From: Thiomicrorhabdus aquaedulcis
Lineage (GTDB): Bacteria; Pseudomonadota; Gammaproteobacteria; Thiomicrospirales; Thiomicrospiraceae
Direction: 5' to 3'
Length of the DNA: 64,000 nt
Assembly (NCBI RefSeq): GCF_004001325.1
Contig: NZ_AP018722.1
Location: 496,001 to 560,000, forward strand
Of this stretch, positions 44,456-54,801 are shown piece after piece. The notes under the pieces were generated by a model. The model was not told the DNA's origin and did not search any database. It was given only the letters and a program-made list of their open reading frames with translations. Each line of letters opens with the position of its first letter. Position 1 is the stretch's first letter. The translations under genes were made by a program, and so were the position numbers.

Positions 44456-45623
44456 TGTGGGCGCGCGCGGCAAGCACGGCTCGTCAATGGCCCATCGATT
44501 ATGGGCTTTTGGCCATGTTGCTGGTGTTGATTACGCTGGGGTTGGCCATGGTATCGTCCAGCTCGGTCGCCATAGGCGAATCGCGTTTTGGGAGTGTAAA
44601 CCACTACTTTAACCGTCAACTTATGTCATTGGGCTTGGCCACTATTGTGGTGTATTTAGTGTTTCAAGTGCCTTTGGCATTTTGGGAGGCGCACCGTGGA
44701 AAGCTATTTTTATTTGCTATTTTTTGCTGATATTAGTGCTGGTTTTTGGTCGAGAAATTAACGGCAGTAAGCGTTGGTTGCCTTTAGTTGTGATGAATTT
44801 TCAGCCTTCCGAGTTTATGAAACTCATTATTGTTATTTTTATGGCGGGCTATTTAGATCGCCATGCTTCAGCGGTAAAAGAAAGTTTTGAAGCGGTGTTT
44901 CGTTTGGCGTTGCCGTTTGGTCTTATGGCCATTTTATTGCTGTTAGAACCCGACTACGGCAGTACCTTGGTGATTGCAGTCATGATTACCGGCATGTTGT
45001 TGATTGCTGGCGCACCCTGGCGTTACTTTGTCTTTACGGTGTTGCCCATGGTGCTTATTTTGCTGGTGTTAGTGGCTACGTCTGAATACCGAATGGCGCG
45101 AGTTAGCAGTTTTTTGGATCCATGGCAAGACCCGTTTGGGGCGGGGTATCAATTAACTCAAGCCCTAATTGCCTCTGGGCGCGGAGAGTGGTTTGGGACT
45201 GGTTTAGGCGGCAGTATTCAAAAATTGTTGTATTTACCCGATGCGCACACCGACTTTTTGTTGTCTATTTACGGCGAAGAATTTGGCTTTATCGGCATTG
45301 TTTTTTTAGCTTTTTTATACATCGCTATTTTATGGCGTTTGTTTAGAATAGGGCGCAAAGCCATTGAGCGCGGCGTGTTTTTTGGCGGCATGATTGCCTA
45401 CGGCATTGGCATTTGGATTATTTTGCAAGCAGGCATAAACATGGGCGTTAATATGGGTGCGTTTCCTACCAAAGGTTTAACGCTGCCTTTTATGAGTTAT
45501 GGCGGCAGTAGTTTATTGCTGTTGTGTACCGCGTTGACCATTGTGTTTAGAGTAGATTACGAAACCCGTCGTATTCCACACGATGCAAACACCCGACCCG
45601 AACCGTTTAAAGAGAGTGTGTGA
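44455..45623 (+). CDS. ftsW: Peptidoglycan polymerase FtsW, apparent frameshift
   Basis: FtsW is the SEDS-family septal glycosyltransferase working with FtsI. The first frame (IDYGLLAMLLVLITLGLAMV) stops at 44730. The second carries NGSKRWLPLVVMNFQPSEFM, EPDYGSTLVIAV, ATSEYRMARVSSFLDPWQDP, ALIASGRGEWFGTGLGGSIQ, DAHTDFLLSIYGEEFGFIG and LPFMSYGGSSLL. One more T in the six-T run at 44720-44725 restores FAIFLLILVLVFGREI, about 389 residues and ten helices. All SEDS signatures are present. Start and stop overlap murD and murG respectively. Confidence 0.9.
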
Positions 45624-46720
45624 TGAACCCTCCCCCTAAATATAAAATCATGATTATGGCCGGCGGCACCGGTGGGCATGTTTTTCCAGGCATTGCACTG
45701 GCGCATGCGCTGCAAAAGCAAGGCGTAGAGGTGGTTTGGTTGGGCACACAAGGTGGCATGGAAGCCGCTTGGGTTAATCAGGCTAATATTCAATTACACA
45801 CTATTGCTATTAAAGGCTTAAGAGGCAACGGTGCATTAGGATGGTTAAAAGCCCCTATTCAGGTGACGCGAGCGGTGTGGGCGGCTAAGCGTATATTACG
45901 CCAACAAACCCCCGATTTGGTGTTGGGAATGGGCGGCTTTGTGTGTGGGCCTGGCGGTTTGGCGGCTAAACTCCTGGGTATTAAGCTGGTGATACATGAA
46001 CAAAATGCTATTCCTGGGTTAACCAATAAATTGTTGGCGCGTCTGGCCACTCTGGTAATCACCGCATTTCAACAAAACGTCCTTAAAGGAACGAATGTTG
46101 AGTTATTGGGCAATCCCGTGCGAGCTGGATTGGAAGCGGTATCAACGGTCGAAAACACTCAGCCATGTCATTTGTTGGTGTTGGGTGGCAGTCGTGGTGC
46201 TCAGGCGTTAAATCAGATTTTACCTCAAGCATTGGCCTTAATGGCTCCCGAGCAACGTCCACACGTCACTCATCAAACCGGCGAAAAAACCTGGCAACAA
46301 ACCCAACAAAACTATCAAGTGGCAGGGGTCAACGCCAGCATTGTTCCGTTTATAAGTGATATGCAAAAAGCTTACGCGCAAGCCGACATGGTGCTGTGTC
46401 GTTCGGGTGCGTTAACGGTGAGTGAATTGATGGCTTGCGCACGTCCTGCCATCATGGTGCCATACCCACATGCGGTGGACGATCATCAAACCGCCAATGC
46501 AAACGCGTTGGTGGCCATTGGCGGTGGTGAGATTATTGCTCAAGGCGACTTAACCCCTGCATTGTTGGCGCAGCGCTTATTAGAGTGGTGCGAAAACCCA
46601 AGCCAGCGCGTCGCTTCATCAATTGCCATTCGCGCCGGAGCACCCACTCAAGCCACCGAACGCATTGTTGCACGTCTTTTAACCCTGTTACAAAGCGCGT
46701 TGCCCGTACAAAAGCCATAA
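45623..46720 (+). CDS. murG: Lipid II synthase MurG
   Basis: A 365-residue GT28-family transferase that adds GlcNAc to lipid I on the inner face of the membrane. Seen: IMAGGTGGHVFPGIALAHAL, WLGTQGGMEA, GMGGFVCGPGGLAAKLLGI, VIHEQNAIPGLTNKLLAR, LVLGGSRGAQALNQ, VLCRSGALTVSELMACARP and VPYPHAVDDHQTANANAL. The start overlaps the ftsW stop. It is the last gene of this part of the cluster; murC, which usually follows, lies about 17 kb away. Confidence 0.95.
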   Translation: MNPPPKYKIMIMAGGTGGHVFPGIALAHALQKQGVEVVWLGTQGGMEAAWVNQANIQLHTIAIKGLRGNGALGWLKAPIQVTRAVWAAKRILRQQTPDLVLGMGGFVCGPGGLAAKLLGIKLVIHEQNAIPGLTNKLLARLATLVITAFQQNVLKGTNVELLGNPVRAGLEAVSTVENTQPCHLLVLGGSRGAQALNQILPQALALMAPEQRPHVTHQTGEKTWQQTQQNYQVAGVNASIVPFISDMQKAYAQADMVLCRSGALTVSELMACARPAIMVPYPHAVDDHQTANANALVAIGGGEIIAQGDLTPALLAQRLLEWCENPSQRVASSIAIRAGAPTQATERIVARLLTLLQSALPVQKP

Positions 46721-46871
46721 GTTAAAGCGTAAAGCGTTTATGGCAATATTGCCTTAAACGATAGTTGCTTAATCAATAAACGCGTAAATACCTTAAATAT
46801 CACAAACATCCCACATGGCACTGAATTTGCTGTAACTCTTGCACTGTCAAAATTCCTGCAACGAGGCTGTG

Positions 46872-48899
46872 ATGAATCACTTTCTAAAAAAACTCACCAT
46901 AAAACAAAAAATGCGTTTTGGTTTTGGCGTTATCTGGTTTGTTTTAGCCATTATTACCATTCAAGCGGCCATTAATCTGTATGTAGTGCGGCTTAACGTG
47001 TCCGAAGTGGTCGAGCAAAAACAACCCTTGGCCATTGAGTCCAAAGAGTTGGCGTTTTTACTTGAAAAAAGCATGAATGCATTAAGCATGTATCTCTCTA
47101 CCAACGACGAAAAACTCTTGCAACGCTATCAAGACGGTATTGAGGTAGTGCAAACGCGCATTGAAGTCATGCAACAATCGCTGGTGCAAAGTCAGTCGGG
47201 TGACGCGGCTTTGTCGCAATACGCCCAGATGTCTCAAAATTTACAGCAACTCAGTCCTTTAGTAGCGCAATTAGTTGACTTGCAAACCAGTCAGAGTAAA
47301 AAGTTTCCGGCGTTTGCTTACGTGGACACTCATATGCAAAGTATTGCACAAGCCATGCAACAAGAAATTAATCAAATGGTGCAGTCCGAGCTTAATGATT
47401 TGTCGGCCAACAGAAAAGCACTGGTGGCCGACGTGTTAGAGCTGCAAAAAAGCTGGTTTAATGTCACCAGCAGCTTACGCGGCTACATGGCGTTTAAAAG
47501 CCCTGAGATGATGGATGCCACTGAAAATTACCTGGATTTAATTGAACACATCAGTGAGCGCATTGCACAACATAAAACTGTTGAACTTACGCTTGAAGAG
47601 GCCGAAGGCATTGAGCAAGTCCAAGCACTTTACCAAACTTATCGTGAACATTATATGGTGCTTAAAAGCATTCATGAGGGCGCGCAATGGCGCCAAGACA
47701 TTTGGCTAATGAAAGAGGAGATTGAACCGGTATTTAATCAGCTCGACAGCGGGTTACTGGCCATTTCAGATCAAGCTGTGCAAGAGATGACCCAGGTAAG
47801 TCAAGCCGTGGTTAATAGCAGTTTTAATAACATTGTCTTGTTGTTGGTGTTGTCGGTGCTTGGGCAAGTGGTGGGAATGATTATTTCACGTAAAGTGACT
47901 CAAGCGGTGGTAGAACCCATTACGCAAGCGGCCAACGCCATGAAAGATATTTCGGAGGGTCAGGGTGATTTGACTCGACGTTTGCCAATTAACAACCACG
48001 ATGAAATGGGCGATTTAGCCCGTTACTTTAACGAGTTTATTCAAAAAATTCAGGGCATGCTAAAAGAGGTTACCAAAACTGTTGGGCAGCTTGAAAAATC
48101 GTCCAGTAAATTAATGGACATCACGCGTTCGGCCAAACAAGGAACTCAGCGGCAGTTGGACACCACGCGCCATTTATCAAACTCTATGATAGAGATGAGT
48201 TCTAAAGCCAAAAGCGTCGAAGATCATTCACATAATACATCACGCGCCACTCAGCAAGCGGCCGATCGGGTTAAAGAGGGCGGCGAAAAAGTCAATCTTA
48301 CCGCCAATGAAATCCAAAAACTCTCGCAAGGCATGGAAGACATGACCGATGCAGTCACCTTATTGCGCACTGACAGCGAGATGATTGGAACGGTAGTAAG
48401 CGTGATTCGTGCTATTGCCGAGCAAACTAATTTATTGTCGTTAAACGCGGCCATAGAAGCGGCACGTGCCGGCGAACATGGCCGAGGCTTTGCAGTGGTG
48501 GCCGACGAAGTGCGCGGATTGGCGCAAAGAACTCAAGAATCTACGGTGCAAATTGAGCGCATTATAGATAAAATTCGTTCGGCTACATTGTCAACGGTAA
48601 AAGTGGTTGAATCGGGACAGGCGGCGACGCAGGCCAGTTGCCATGCCATTAGCAACACCAAGAAAACACTGCAACCGGTGGGGATTTTAATGGACGACAT
48701 TAACCAAATGAGTGAGCAAATGTTTAATGCGGCGCACGCACAAAATGTTTTGGCACAGTCTATCAATCAACACATTGGTCAAATTCACGAGGTCACTGAG
48801 CAAAGTGTAGAGGGCGCGCACAAAACCGAGTTGGCCGGCCACGACCTTCAGCGTTTGGCCGATGAGTTGGAAACATTAGTACATCAATTTAAAATTTAA
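46872..48899 (+). CDS. Methyl-accepting chemotaxis protein
   Basis: A 675-residue chemoreceptor. One membrane helix (about 18-38) is followed by a long helical periplasmic domain of about 290 residues with no recognised ligand motif, a second helix (about 332-352), a HAMP domain ([20 protein letters not shown]) and a cytoplasmic signalling domain with the hairpin tip [20 protein letters not shown] and [20 protein letters not shown]. No C-terminal CheR pentapeptide is seen. The stimulus is unknown. ATG 46872 is preferred over the upstream open start at 46839. Confidence 0.92.
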   Translation: MNHFLKKLTIKQKMRFGFGVIWFVLAIITIQAAINLYVVRLNVSEVVEQKQPLAIESKELAFLLEKSMNALSMYLSTNDEKLLQRYQDGIEVVQTRIEVMQQSLVQSQSGDAALSQYAQMSQNLQQLSPLVAQLVDLQTSQSKKFPAFAYVDTHMQSIAQAMQQEINQMVQSELNDLSANRKALVADVLELQKSWFNVTSSLRGYMAFKSPEMMDATENYLDLIEHISERIAQHKTVELTLEEAEGIEQVQALYQTYREHYMVLKSIHEGAQWRQDIWLMKEEIEPVFNQLDSGLLAISDQAVQEMTQVSQAVVNSSFNNIVLLLVLSVLGQVVGMIISRKVTQAVVEPITQAANAMKDISEGQGDLTRRLPINNHDEMGDLARYFNEFIQKIQGMLKEVTKTVGQLEKSSSKLMDITRSAKQGTQRQLDTTRHLSNSMIEMSSKAKSVEDHSHNTSRATQQAADRVKEGGEKVNLTANEIQKLSQGMEDMTDAVTLLRTDSEMIGTVVSVIRAIAEQTNLLSLNAAIEAARAGEHGRGFAVVADEVRGLAQRTQESTVQIERIIDKIRSATLSTVKVVESGQAATQASCHAISNTKKTLQPVGILMDDINQMSEQMFNAAHAQNVLAQSINQHIGQIHEVTEQSVEGAHKTELAGHDLQRLADELETLVHQFKI

Positions 48900-49113
48900 C
48901 ACTCCCTTTCTAAGCCTTGGCCAAGGTATGAATGCGGCTAAAGAACCTTATGCGGGTTTTTAGCCGATACTTCACATGCGCCGGTATTCTTTTTTTAATG
49001 CTTTAGACTATTTAATCGCATCGCTCTTGAATGAACGAGAGCTTGTTATTATTTATGCATTAAGGCTTTATCCCAAATATTATTTATTAAGATGCGCTGT
49101 TTATAAACAAGAT

Positions 49114-49129
49114 TAACCAGGCCTGGTTA
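49114..49129. repeat. 16-bp CAGGCCTG palindrome
   Basis: A perfect palindrome TAACCAGGCCTGGTTA in the gap after the chemoreceptor gene. No T-run follows. Confidence 0.85.
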
Positions 49130-49307
49130 TATTTTATGCGTAACTTCAATAAAACCTTCACGTAATTTTCGTTTGTTTTTCGTATTTATTATTTAATATA
49201 ATCAATGTATTAATTGTTTTAGGTGGTTAACGTTTACGGTAAAACGTCACCGGTCATAAATAAAACAAATTAATCATAAAAATATTTTATCTATAAGTTT
49301 TTTAGGG

Positions 49308-49313
49308 TATAAT
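49308..49313 (+). promoter_or_regulatory. Probable -10 element of the small-protein gene
   Basis: TATAAT lies 39 bases before the ATG at 49352, after GGG. The position 17 bases upstream reads TTTTAT, a poor -35, in a strongly AT-rich region that could provide UP-type activation. Confidence 0.5.
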
Positions 49314-49351
49314 CATTTCAAATTAATTAACTTTATAAAGGTATAAATAAA

Positions 49352-49492
49352 ATGAATTTCAGAAACAAGCAAAAAGACAAAAATCGTATGGGTGGTTTTT
49401 TGAGCGTTAACCTATTATCAACCGGTGTGCCGATGGGTGTTTTAGCCATGATTTATTCGGCATTAAGTTTTACCTTCGGCAGCGCTGTGTAA
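49352..49492 (+). CDS. Small hydrophobic protein of unknown function
   Basis: A 46-residue ORF with an AAAGG ribosome site ten bases before its ATG, a TATAAT upstream and an intrinsic terminator 40 bases downstream, so it looks like a complete transcription unit. The product has a charged N-terminus (NFRNKQKDKNRMGG) and a hydrophobic C-terminal part (GVPMGVLAMIYSALSFTFG) that could span the membrane. The Gly-Gly after residue 12 recalls double-glycine leaders of secreted peptides, but no transporter gene is nearby. I do not recognise the protein. Confidence 0.55.
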   Translation: MNFRNKQKDKNRMGGFLSVNLLSTGVPMGVLAMIYSALSFTFGSAV

Positions 49493-49531
49493 GTCACTCT
49501 CCTAAAGTTACTTAATGTTTTACATTGTATT

Positions 49532-49555
49532 AAAAGCCTCGCAAGAGGCTTTTTT
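49532..49555 (+). terminator. Intrinsic terminator after the small ORF
   Basis: AAAAGCCTC pairs with GAGGCTTTT across GCAA, a stable tetraloop, followed by further T residues. Confidence 0.88.
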
Positions 49556-49672
49556 ATGTCTAAACTTTAGCGAATTATTAGCGAATTATTTAGTCGCATT
49601 TCTCTATCCCTGCGAGCGCAGCGGTTTTTTGTTATGATGCTTTTATTTTTTTGCGCGGCTTTGGTAAGTCAT

Positions 49673-49692
49673 CTACCGTGCAAAGGCCTCTC
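49673..49692. repeat. Solo right end of the short element
   Basis: CCGTGCAAAGGCCTC at 49678-49692 matches the right terminus of the 159-bp element. No left end is obvious in the preceding 150 bases. It lies just upstream of lgt and may carry regulatory sequence. Confidence 0.55.
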
Positions 49693-49716
49693 CTAATTAA
49701 TAAAGTGTAGAAAACT

Positions 49717-50532
49717 ATGTGGCACTATCCTCAAATTGACCCAGTGGCGTTGGCGTTGGGTTCGTTTCAAATTCATTGGTACGGAATTATGTACCTGTTG
49801 GCGTTTGGCCTAGGTTGGTTTTACGGTGTGCGCCGGGCGCGTAAGTTAGAACCTTGGAACAGCGAAATGGTCGGCGATTTGCTGTTTTACGTCGCCTTGG
49901 GGGTTATTTTAGGCGGTCGAATTGGCTATATTTTGTTTTACGATTTTGCTCATTACTCGCAAAACCCGTTGGACGTGCTTAAAGTCTGGCAAGGCGGCAT
50001 GTCGTTTCACGGTGGATTGTTAGGGGTTACGGTGGCGATGGCGCTGTTTGCGCGTAAAATTGGCCAAAACCTGTTTCAGGTCGCCGATTTTGTCGCTCCA
50101 TTGATACCCATTGGTTTGCTCACTGGGCGCATTGGTAATTTTATTAATGGCGAGCTTTGGGGCAAAGTGACCGATTCGCCCTGGGGCATGGCGGTGTACG
50201 ACCCGCAAGTGCAGGCCGTGGTGATTAAATACCCCACGCAATTATTGCAGGCCTTGTTAGAGGGGTTGGTGCTGTTTATTATTTTGGCCATTTACGCTCG
50301 TAAACCCCGCCCAGCGGGCGCGATTGCCGGACTGTTTTTAGTGGGCTACGGCAGTTTTAGATTTGTGGCCGAATTTTACAGAATGCCCGATGCTCAGCTA
50401 GGCTATTTGGCATGGAATTGGTTGACCATGGGGCAAGTGTTGTCATTGCCGATGGTCTTAGTGGGTGCGGGATTAATGGTGTGGGTGTATCGCCGCCAAT
50501 CAAGGCGTGCTCAAACTCAAAAGGTGGGCTAA
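49717..50532 (+). CDS. lgt: Prolipoprotein diacylglyceryl transferase
   Basis: A 271-residue inner-membrane enzyme that moves diacylglycerol from phosphatidylglycerol to the lipobox Cys of prolipoproteins. Signatures: WHYPQIDPVALALGSFQIHWYG at the start (split: QIHWYGIMYLLAFGLGW), GGRIGYILFYDF, HGGLLGVTVAM and the Lgt motif GRIGNFINGELWG. Its substrates here include LpoA. The thyA ATG lies four bases after the stop, so lgt-thyA-folA form an operon; lgt-thyA linkage is common in proteobacteria. Confidence 0.96.
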   Translation: MWHYPQIDPVALALGSFQIHWYGIMYLLAFGLGWFYGVRRARKLEPWNSEMVGDLLFYVALGVILGGRIGYILFYDFAHYSQNPLDVLKVWQGGMSFHGGLLGVTVAMALFARKIGQNLFQVADFVAPLIPIGLLTGRIGNFINGELWGKVTDSPWGMAVYDPQVQAVVIKYPTQLLQALLEGLVLFIILAIYARKPRPAGAIAGLFLVGYGSFRFVAEFYRMPDAQLGYLAWNWLTMGQVLSLPMVLVGAGLMVWVYRRQSRRAQTQKVG

Positions 50533-50535
50533 ACC

Positions 50536-51369
50536 ATGCAAGCGTACTTAGATTTATTACAACATATTATGAACAACGGCACGCTTAAGGGCGATCGCAC
50601 GGGCACGGGCACGCGCTCGGTGTTTGGCTACCAAATGCGCTTTGATTTGCAACAAGGGTTTCCGCTGGTCACCACAAAAAAACTCCACATACGTTCTATT
50701 GTGCACGAGTTGTTGTGGTTTTTAACCGGCGACACCAATATTCAATATTTAAAAGACAACGGTGTGCGCATTTGGGACGAATGGGCTACTGAGCAAGGGG
50801 ATTTAGGGCCGTTGTACGGCAAGCAGTGGGTTGCCTGGCAAGCGCCCAACGGGCAAACCATCAACCAAATTGCCGAGGTGATTGAAATCCTTAAAACCAA
50901 TCCCAACAGTCGACGCATGATTGTCACCGCCTGGAACCCCGCCGACTTGCCGGACGAACAACTCAGTCCGCAACAAAATGTCCACAACGGCAAAATGGCG
51001 TTGGCAACTTGTCATGCATTTTTTCAATTTTACGTGGCCAACAATAAGCTCTCTTGCCAGTTATATCAGCGCAGCGCCGACACCTTTTTGGGTGTGCCGT
51101 TTAACATTGCCAGTTACGCCTTGTTGGTGCATATGATTGCCCAGCAAACCGGTTACCAAGTGGGTGAGTTTGTCTGGACTGGCGGCGATGTGCATTTGTA
51201 CAATAACACGTTAGAACAAGCGAAAACTCAATTGCAACGCACGCCATACCCATTGCCAACCCTGGTGATTAAACGTCATCCGCCCACTATTTTTGATTAT
51301 TGTTTTGACGATTTTGAGATCGTGGGTTACGAGTCGCATCCTCACATTAAAGCCCAGGTGTCGGTATGA
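50536..51369 (+). CDS. thyA: Thymidylate synthase
   Basis: A 277-residue ThyA converting dUMP to dTMP with methylene-tetrahydrofolate. Seen: [40 protein letters not shown], the catalytic Cys in [32 protein letters not shown] and [13 protein letters not shown]. There is a short extra segment before the Cys ([19 protein letters not shown]) compared with the 264-residue E. coli enzyme. Its TGA overlaps the folA ATG. Confidence 0.96.
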   Translation: MQAYLDLLQHIMNNGTLKGDRTGTGTRSVFGYQMRFDLQQGFPLVTTKKLHIRSIVHELLWFLTGDTNIQYLKDNGVRIWDEWATEQGDLGPLYGKQWVAWQAPNGQTINQIAEVIEILKTNPNSRRMIVTAWNPADLPDEQLSPQQNVHNGKMALATCHAFFQFYVANNKLSCQLYQRSADTFLGVPFNIASYALLVHMIAQQTGYQVGEFVWTGGDVHLYNNTLEQAKTQLQRTPYPLPTLVIKRHPPTIFDYCFDDFEIVGYESHPHIKAQVSV

Positions 51370-51878
51370 AAATTGCCCTAATTGCCGCCATGACGCATGA
51401 TCGAGTCATTGGTTTAGACAACGACATGCCGTGGCATCTGCCCGACGATTTAAAATTTTTTAAAGCCACTACGCTGGGTAAGCCGGTGATTATGGGGCGA
51501 AAAACGTTTGAGTCGATTGGTTCTAAACCTTTGCCCAATCGCCTTAATATCGTGATCAGTCGTAATCCCGATTTTAAAGTGCAAGGCGTACACCTCTTTA
51601 CGTCGGTAGCGTTAGCATTGCAGGACTTACCAGGCCTGGTAGATATAAGTACAAACAATTTTGAAGTCATTATTATGGGCGGTGGCCAGTTGTACGCTCA
51701 AATGCTGCCGCAAGCTGACCGCTTATATTTAACCTTAATTGACGCCAATATTAACGGCGATACTTACTTTCCCGATTGGCAGGAGAACGCTTGGCACGAA
51801 GTAGAGCGTATTCATCACCCAAAAGATGAGCGCCATGCTTTTGCGTTTGATTTTGTGACATTGCAAAAAAGGTTTTGA
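51366..51878 (+). CDS. folA: Dihydrofolate reductase
   Basis: A 170-residue DHFR that regenerates tetrahydrofolate used up by ThyA. Seen: [20 protein letters not shown] with the catalytic Asp, [27 protein letters not shown] and the C-terminal [20 protein letters not shown]. Start and stop overlap with thyA as ATGA. A CAGGCCTG palindrome at 51628 inserts LPGLVDIS near residue 88, a surface-loop position. A terminator follows at 51926. Confidence 0.95.
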   Translation: MKIALIAAMTHDRVIGLDNDMPWHLPDDLKFFKATTLGKPVIMGRKTFESIGSKPLPNRLNIVISRNPDFKVQGVHLFTSVALALQDLPGLVDISTNNFEVIIMGGGQLYAQMLPQADRLYLTLIDANINGDTYFPDWQENAWHEVERIHHPKDERHAFAFDFVTLQKRF

Positions 51879-51925
51879 AGCCTTTGCCGTCAGGGGTTGA
51901 ACAAGCCGAGTGCGCGTCATTTTTT

Positions 51926-51947
51926 AAAACCCTTAAGTGGGTTTTTT
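51926..51947 (+). terminator. Intrinsic terminator after folA
   Basis: AAAACCC pairs with GGGTTTT around TTAAGT, followed by extra T residues. It ends the lgt-thyA-folA unit. Confidence 0.82.
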
Positions 51948-52156
51948 ATGTAATTAAATATTAGCATTTCCTTAAATAAAGTAAGTTTATTTGGCTATAT
52001 TTATATTTAATCACCAAGGTGGGCAAACTCCCCTAGAATGATTGCTCTATTAGCGGTTAGAGGCAGTTTTAAACCGGTTTTAGCGGGATTGCGCCTAGTA
52101 ATTGTCGCAGTTAAAGACGATAAAAACGTAAAAAACGCGTTAAAAGGTGTAGTGAT

Positions 52157-54637
52157 ATGAGCATAAAATTCAAAATGGTACTGGGAATAGTTGGGGCTTT
52201 AGTTTTATTGTTGATCAGTAATTTGGCAACGCAGTATTTTATTAACCAAACCCATCAAACCCTTTCGGTGGTGATTGATGTTAATGGCGAAAAATTGTCG
52301 CTGTTAAATCAGCTTAAAAATGTATCGGACGCCCGCGAAATTGAATTGCTCAATATTGTCCTGCTCGAAGAAGAATCGCCAGAGTACAACGCGCAATTAG
52401 AGGCCGCTAAATTAAAGCTCACCAAAACAGCCAGCCAAGTGTTTACTATTTTTGAACAGCTTAACAAAATGCCGCTGGAAAAAGCCGAGCAAGATATCTA
52501 CGACGAGCTTAGAACCAATGTATCAAGCGCTAATGCCAGTTTTGGTGGTTTTATGACCGCGGTGAATGAAGGCTTTAAAGACGAGGCTGTCGTGATTATG
52601 CGCGAAGAGTTTCGTCCCAAGTACAAAGCGTTTGCCGAGATAGTTGAACATTTTAGAGAGTATCAAATTAACCTCAATAAAGCGTCTATTGAAAACTTGT
52701 ATTCTGAGCAAGAGCAAGGCGTTTTTTATTTGTGGTTTGGCTTGTTTATAACCTTATTGGTTTTTAGTACGGGGGGCGTTTTATTTGCAAGGCGTTTTTT
52801 ACGTCCTATCAATGCAATGCTCGACACCATGACGCGAATTACACAAACCGGTGAGTTGAGTCACCGAGTCAGCGTGGTGGGCAACGATGAGTTGTCAATT
52901 ACGGCACGAGCAATAAACTCGTTGCTAGACGACATTAGCCAGGCCACTCATGGGGTTAACGTAGTGTTAACCGACATTGCTTTAGGCAAATTTGACAGTC
53001 GAGTAGAGGGCGATTTAAAAGGCGATTTTTTACGCATGAAATCAGACGTAAACAGCTCTGTAGACCAAGTACAGTTGGTCATGGGTATTTTAGAACTTAC
53101 CGCTCAAAACTTTAGAGCTGGAATTTTAGACGTGCCCAAAGACGATTCAGTCCCTTTAACGGGAAAGTTTTCGGATGTGATGTTTAGTCTAGATCGTTCG
53201 GCCATTCGTATGAAAGACACCGTTAATTCGATTGCAGATACTTTAAACAGTCTGGCCAACGGTAATTTTACGGTTCGTGCCAAAGCAGGTGCCCGCGGTG
53301 ATTTTGTACCCTTAACCGATTCCCTTAACCTAACCCTAAGCGACCTTGAGCGCTTTGTAAACGAAGTGGCCGGTGTTCAAGCCGCCATCAGCAGTGGCGA
53401 TTTAACTCAGTCAGTTAAGGGCATGTATTTGGGTAAAATGGCGGTGCTCAAAGACTCCTTAAACAGTTCGATTAAAAATACCGCGGTGATGGTGGCCAAG
53501 GTAGAGGCTATTACTCAGTCGGTGGTAAGCGGCGTTGAGAGTATGGCGCAAGGCAACAGTGATATTTCAGCGCGAGTACAGCAACAAGCGGCCGCGTTAG
53601 AACAGACGGCTTCGTCCATAGAAGAGGTGACCGGCAGTGTGCGTCAAAACGCTGATAATTCAGCTCAAGCCAATCAAAAAACGGTTGGCGCACAGCGTCG
53701 TTTAACCGAGGGCTTAGAAACCATGAAAATGGCCATGAGCTCAATGGAAGAAATGGCGCGTGCGAGCCAAAAAATTAATGATATTACCGCCATTATTGAT
53801 GGCATCGCATTTCAGACCAACTTGTTGGCTTTAAACGCGGCGGTTGAAGCGGCGCGCGCAGGTGAGCACGGTCGAGGATTTGCAGTGGTTGCTTCTGAAG
53901 TACGTAATTTGGCGGGTAAATCAGCGCAAGCCGCCAATGAAATTAAAGGTTTAATTCAAAACAGCGTTAAAATTTCGCAAGTCAGCGGCGCGTATGTCGG
54001 GCAGACCAGTGATGCATTAAGCACCATCAATTTGGCCATGCAAGAAGTCAGCGACATGATTTCAGAAATTTCGGCTGCAAGTTCTGAGCAAACCCATGGC
54101 ATTGAACAGATTAATACCGCCATTGCGACTATGGACAGCATGACGCAACACAACGCCGCCGTGGTCGAAACAGCGGCCGAAGGCAGTCGTGCGCTTTTAG
54201 GCGACGCCGATTTACTGCGCGCGCAAGTCAGTTTATTTACCATTGATGCCAATACAAAAGAGCGCATGAATAGGCTGATTCATTCAAATACGGGCATGCA
54301 ATTTGAAAAAATGATTGAAGCGCACATGGCTTGGAAAGGCCGAATTAGAGCCTATGTAGAAGGCATGGACATTGGTATTAATTACGATACCGCCACCGAT
54401 CATACAGCGTGTATTTTAGGCAAGTGGTTTTACAGCGATGGACAGCAGTTTATTTATTTACCGGCCATGCAGCAACTGGGCGACGAGCATATGCAAATGC
54501 ATCAAGCTATTAAAGGGGTAATGGACGCAAAATTGGTAGAAGATTTGCAGTTGGTCGAAAGCGGTTTAGCCGTGGTGGATGCCCAAAGCGAAAAAGTGGT
54601 TGGGTTGTTGTATGAATTGATTGAGCAAATTGTGTAG
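52157..54637 (+). CDS. Methyl-accepting chemotaxis protein with C-terminal zinc-binding CZB domain
   Basis: An 826-residue chemoreceptor. A membrane helix (about 7-28), a four-helix periplasmic sensor (about 30-185), a second helix (about 190-212), a HAMP domain and a long linker with a further HAMP-like repeat (about 290-430) precede the signalling domain ([40 protein letters not shown]). The last 120 residues are a CZB domain, with the conserved His of [23 protein letters not shown] and [11 protein letters not shown] domains bind zinc and sense hypochlorite or zinc in other bacteria. The znu genes lie next to it. Confidence 0.93.
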   Translation: MSIKFKMVLGIVGALVLLLISNLATQYFINQTHQTLSVVIDVNGEKLSLLNQLKNVSDAREIELLNIVLLEEESPEYNAQLEAAKLKLTKTASQVFTIFEQLNKMPLEKAEQDIYDELRTNVSSANASFGGFMTAVNEGFKDEAVVIMREEFRPKYKAFAEIVEHFREYQINLNKASIENLYSEQEQGVFYLWFGLFITLLVFSTGGVLFARRFLRPINAMLDTMTRITQTGELSHRVSVVGNDELSITARAINSLLDDISQATHGVNVVLTDIALGKFDSRVEGDLKGDFLRMKSDVNSSVDQVQLVMGILELTAQNFRAGILDVPKDDSVPLTGKFSDVMFSLDRSAIRMKDTVNSIADTLNSLANGNFTVRAKAGARGDFVPLTDSLNLTLSDLERFVNEVAGVQAAISSGDLTQSVKGMYLGKMAVLKDSLNSSIKNTAVMVAKVEAITQSVVSGVESMAQGNSDISARVQQQAAALEQTASSIEEVTGSVRQNADNSAQANQKTVGAQRRLTEGLETMKMAMSSMEEMARASQKINDITAIIDGIAFQTNLLALNAAVEAARAGEHGRGFAVVASEVRNLAGKSAQAANEIKGLIQNSVKISQVSGAYVGQTSDALSTINLAMQEVSDMISEISAASSEQTHGIEQINTAIATMDSMTQHNAAVVETAAEGSRALLGDADLLRAQVSLFTIDANTKERMNRLIHSNTGMQFEKMIEAHMAWKGRIRAYVEGMDIGINYDTATDHTACILGKWFYSDGQQFIYLPAMQQLGDEHMQMHQAIKGVMDAKLVEDLQLVESGLAVVDAQSEKVVGLLYELIEQIV

Positions 54638-54702
54638 TTTTTTACAGCACTTTTAATGCTTAGACCGATTTTGGTGTTTAAAGTGTTTAGAGTGTTTATA
54701 AC

Positions 54703-54742
54703 AAAAAAGCCCTTTGATCAGGCCTGGTCAAAGGGCTTTTTT
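54703..54742. terminator. Bidirectional terminator whose apex is the palindrome
   Basis: AAAAAAGCCCTTTGA pairs with TCAAAGGGCTTTTTT, and the middle is CAGGCCTGG in GATCAGGCCTGGTC (54716-54729). It serves the chemoreceptor gene on the plus strand and znuB on the minus strand. It shows directly that the palindrome can be built into an intrinsic terminator. Confidence 0.9.
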
Positions 54743-54761
54743 ATGAGTTTTAATGTCTATT

Positions 54762-54794
54762 GAAACCTTTGCACCGTTCTGGTGTAAAGGTCTT
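54762..54794. repeat. Hairpin of two element ends
   Basis: AAACCTTTGCACC and GGTGTAAAGGTCT are imperfect inverted repeats around GTTCT. They match the termini of the 159-bp element and the hairpin at 43033. The hairpin lies just beyond the znuB stop, next to the terminator. Confidence 0.7.
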
Positions 54795-54801
54795 GTTAAG
54801 G

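Larger units (their letters stand above)
48900..49351. other. AT-rich intergenic region before the small-protein gene
   Basis: This 450-base gap has no credible gene apart from leader sequence. It contains the palindrome at 49114-49129 (TAACCAGGCCTGGTTA) and long A/T tracts from 49180. A TATAAT at 49308-49313 suits a promoter for the small ORF at 49352; the -35 region is weak. Confidence 0.65.

Noticed and set aside
42205-44725. Programmed frameshifting in mraY and ftsW
   Set aside because: No typical slippery heptamer with a downstream pseudoknot was found, and six other unrelated genes show the same one-base loss in homopolymers, which is better explained by sequence error.
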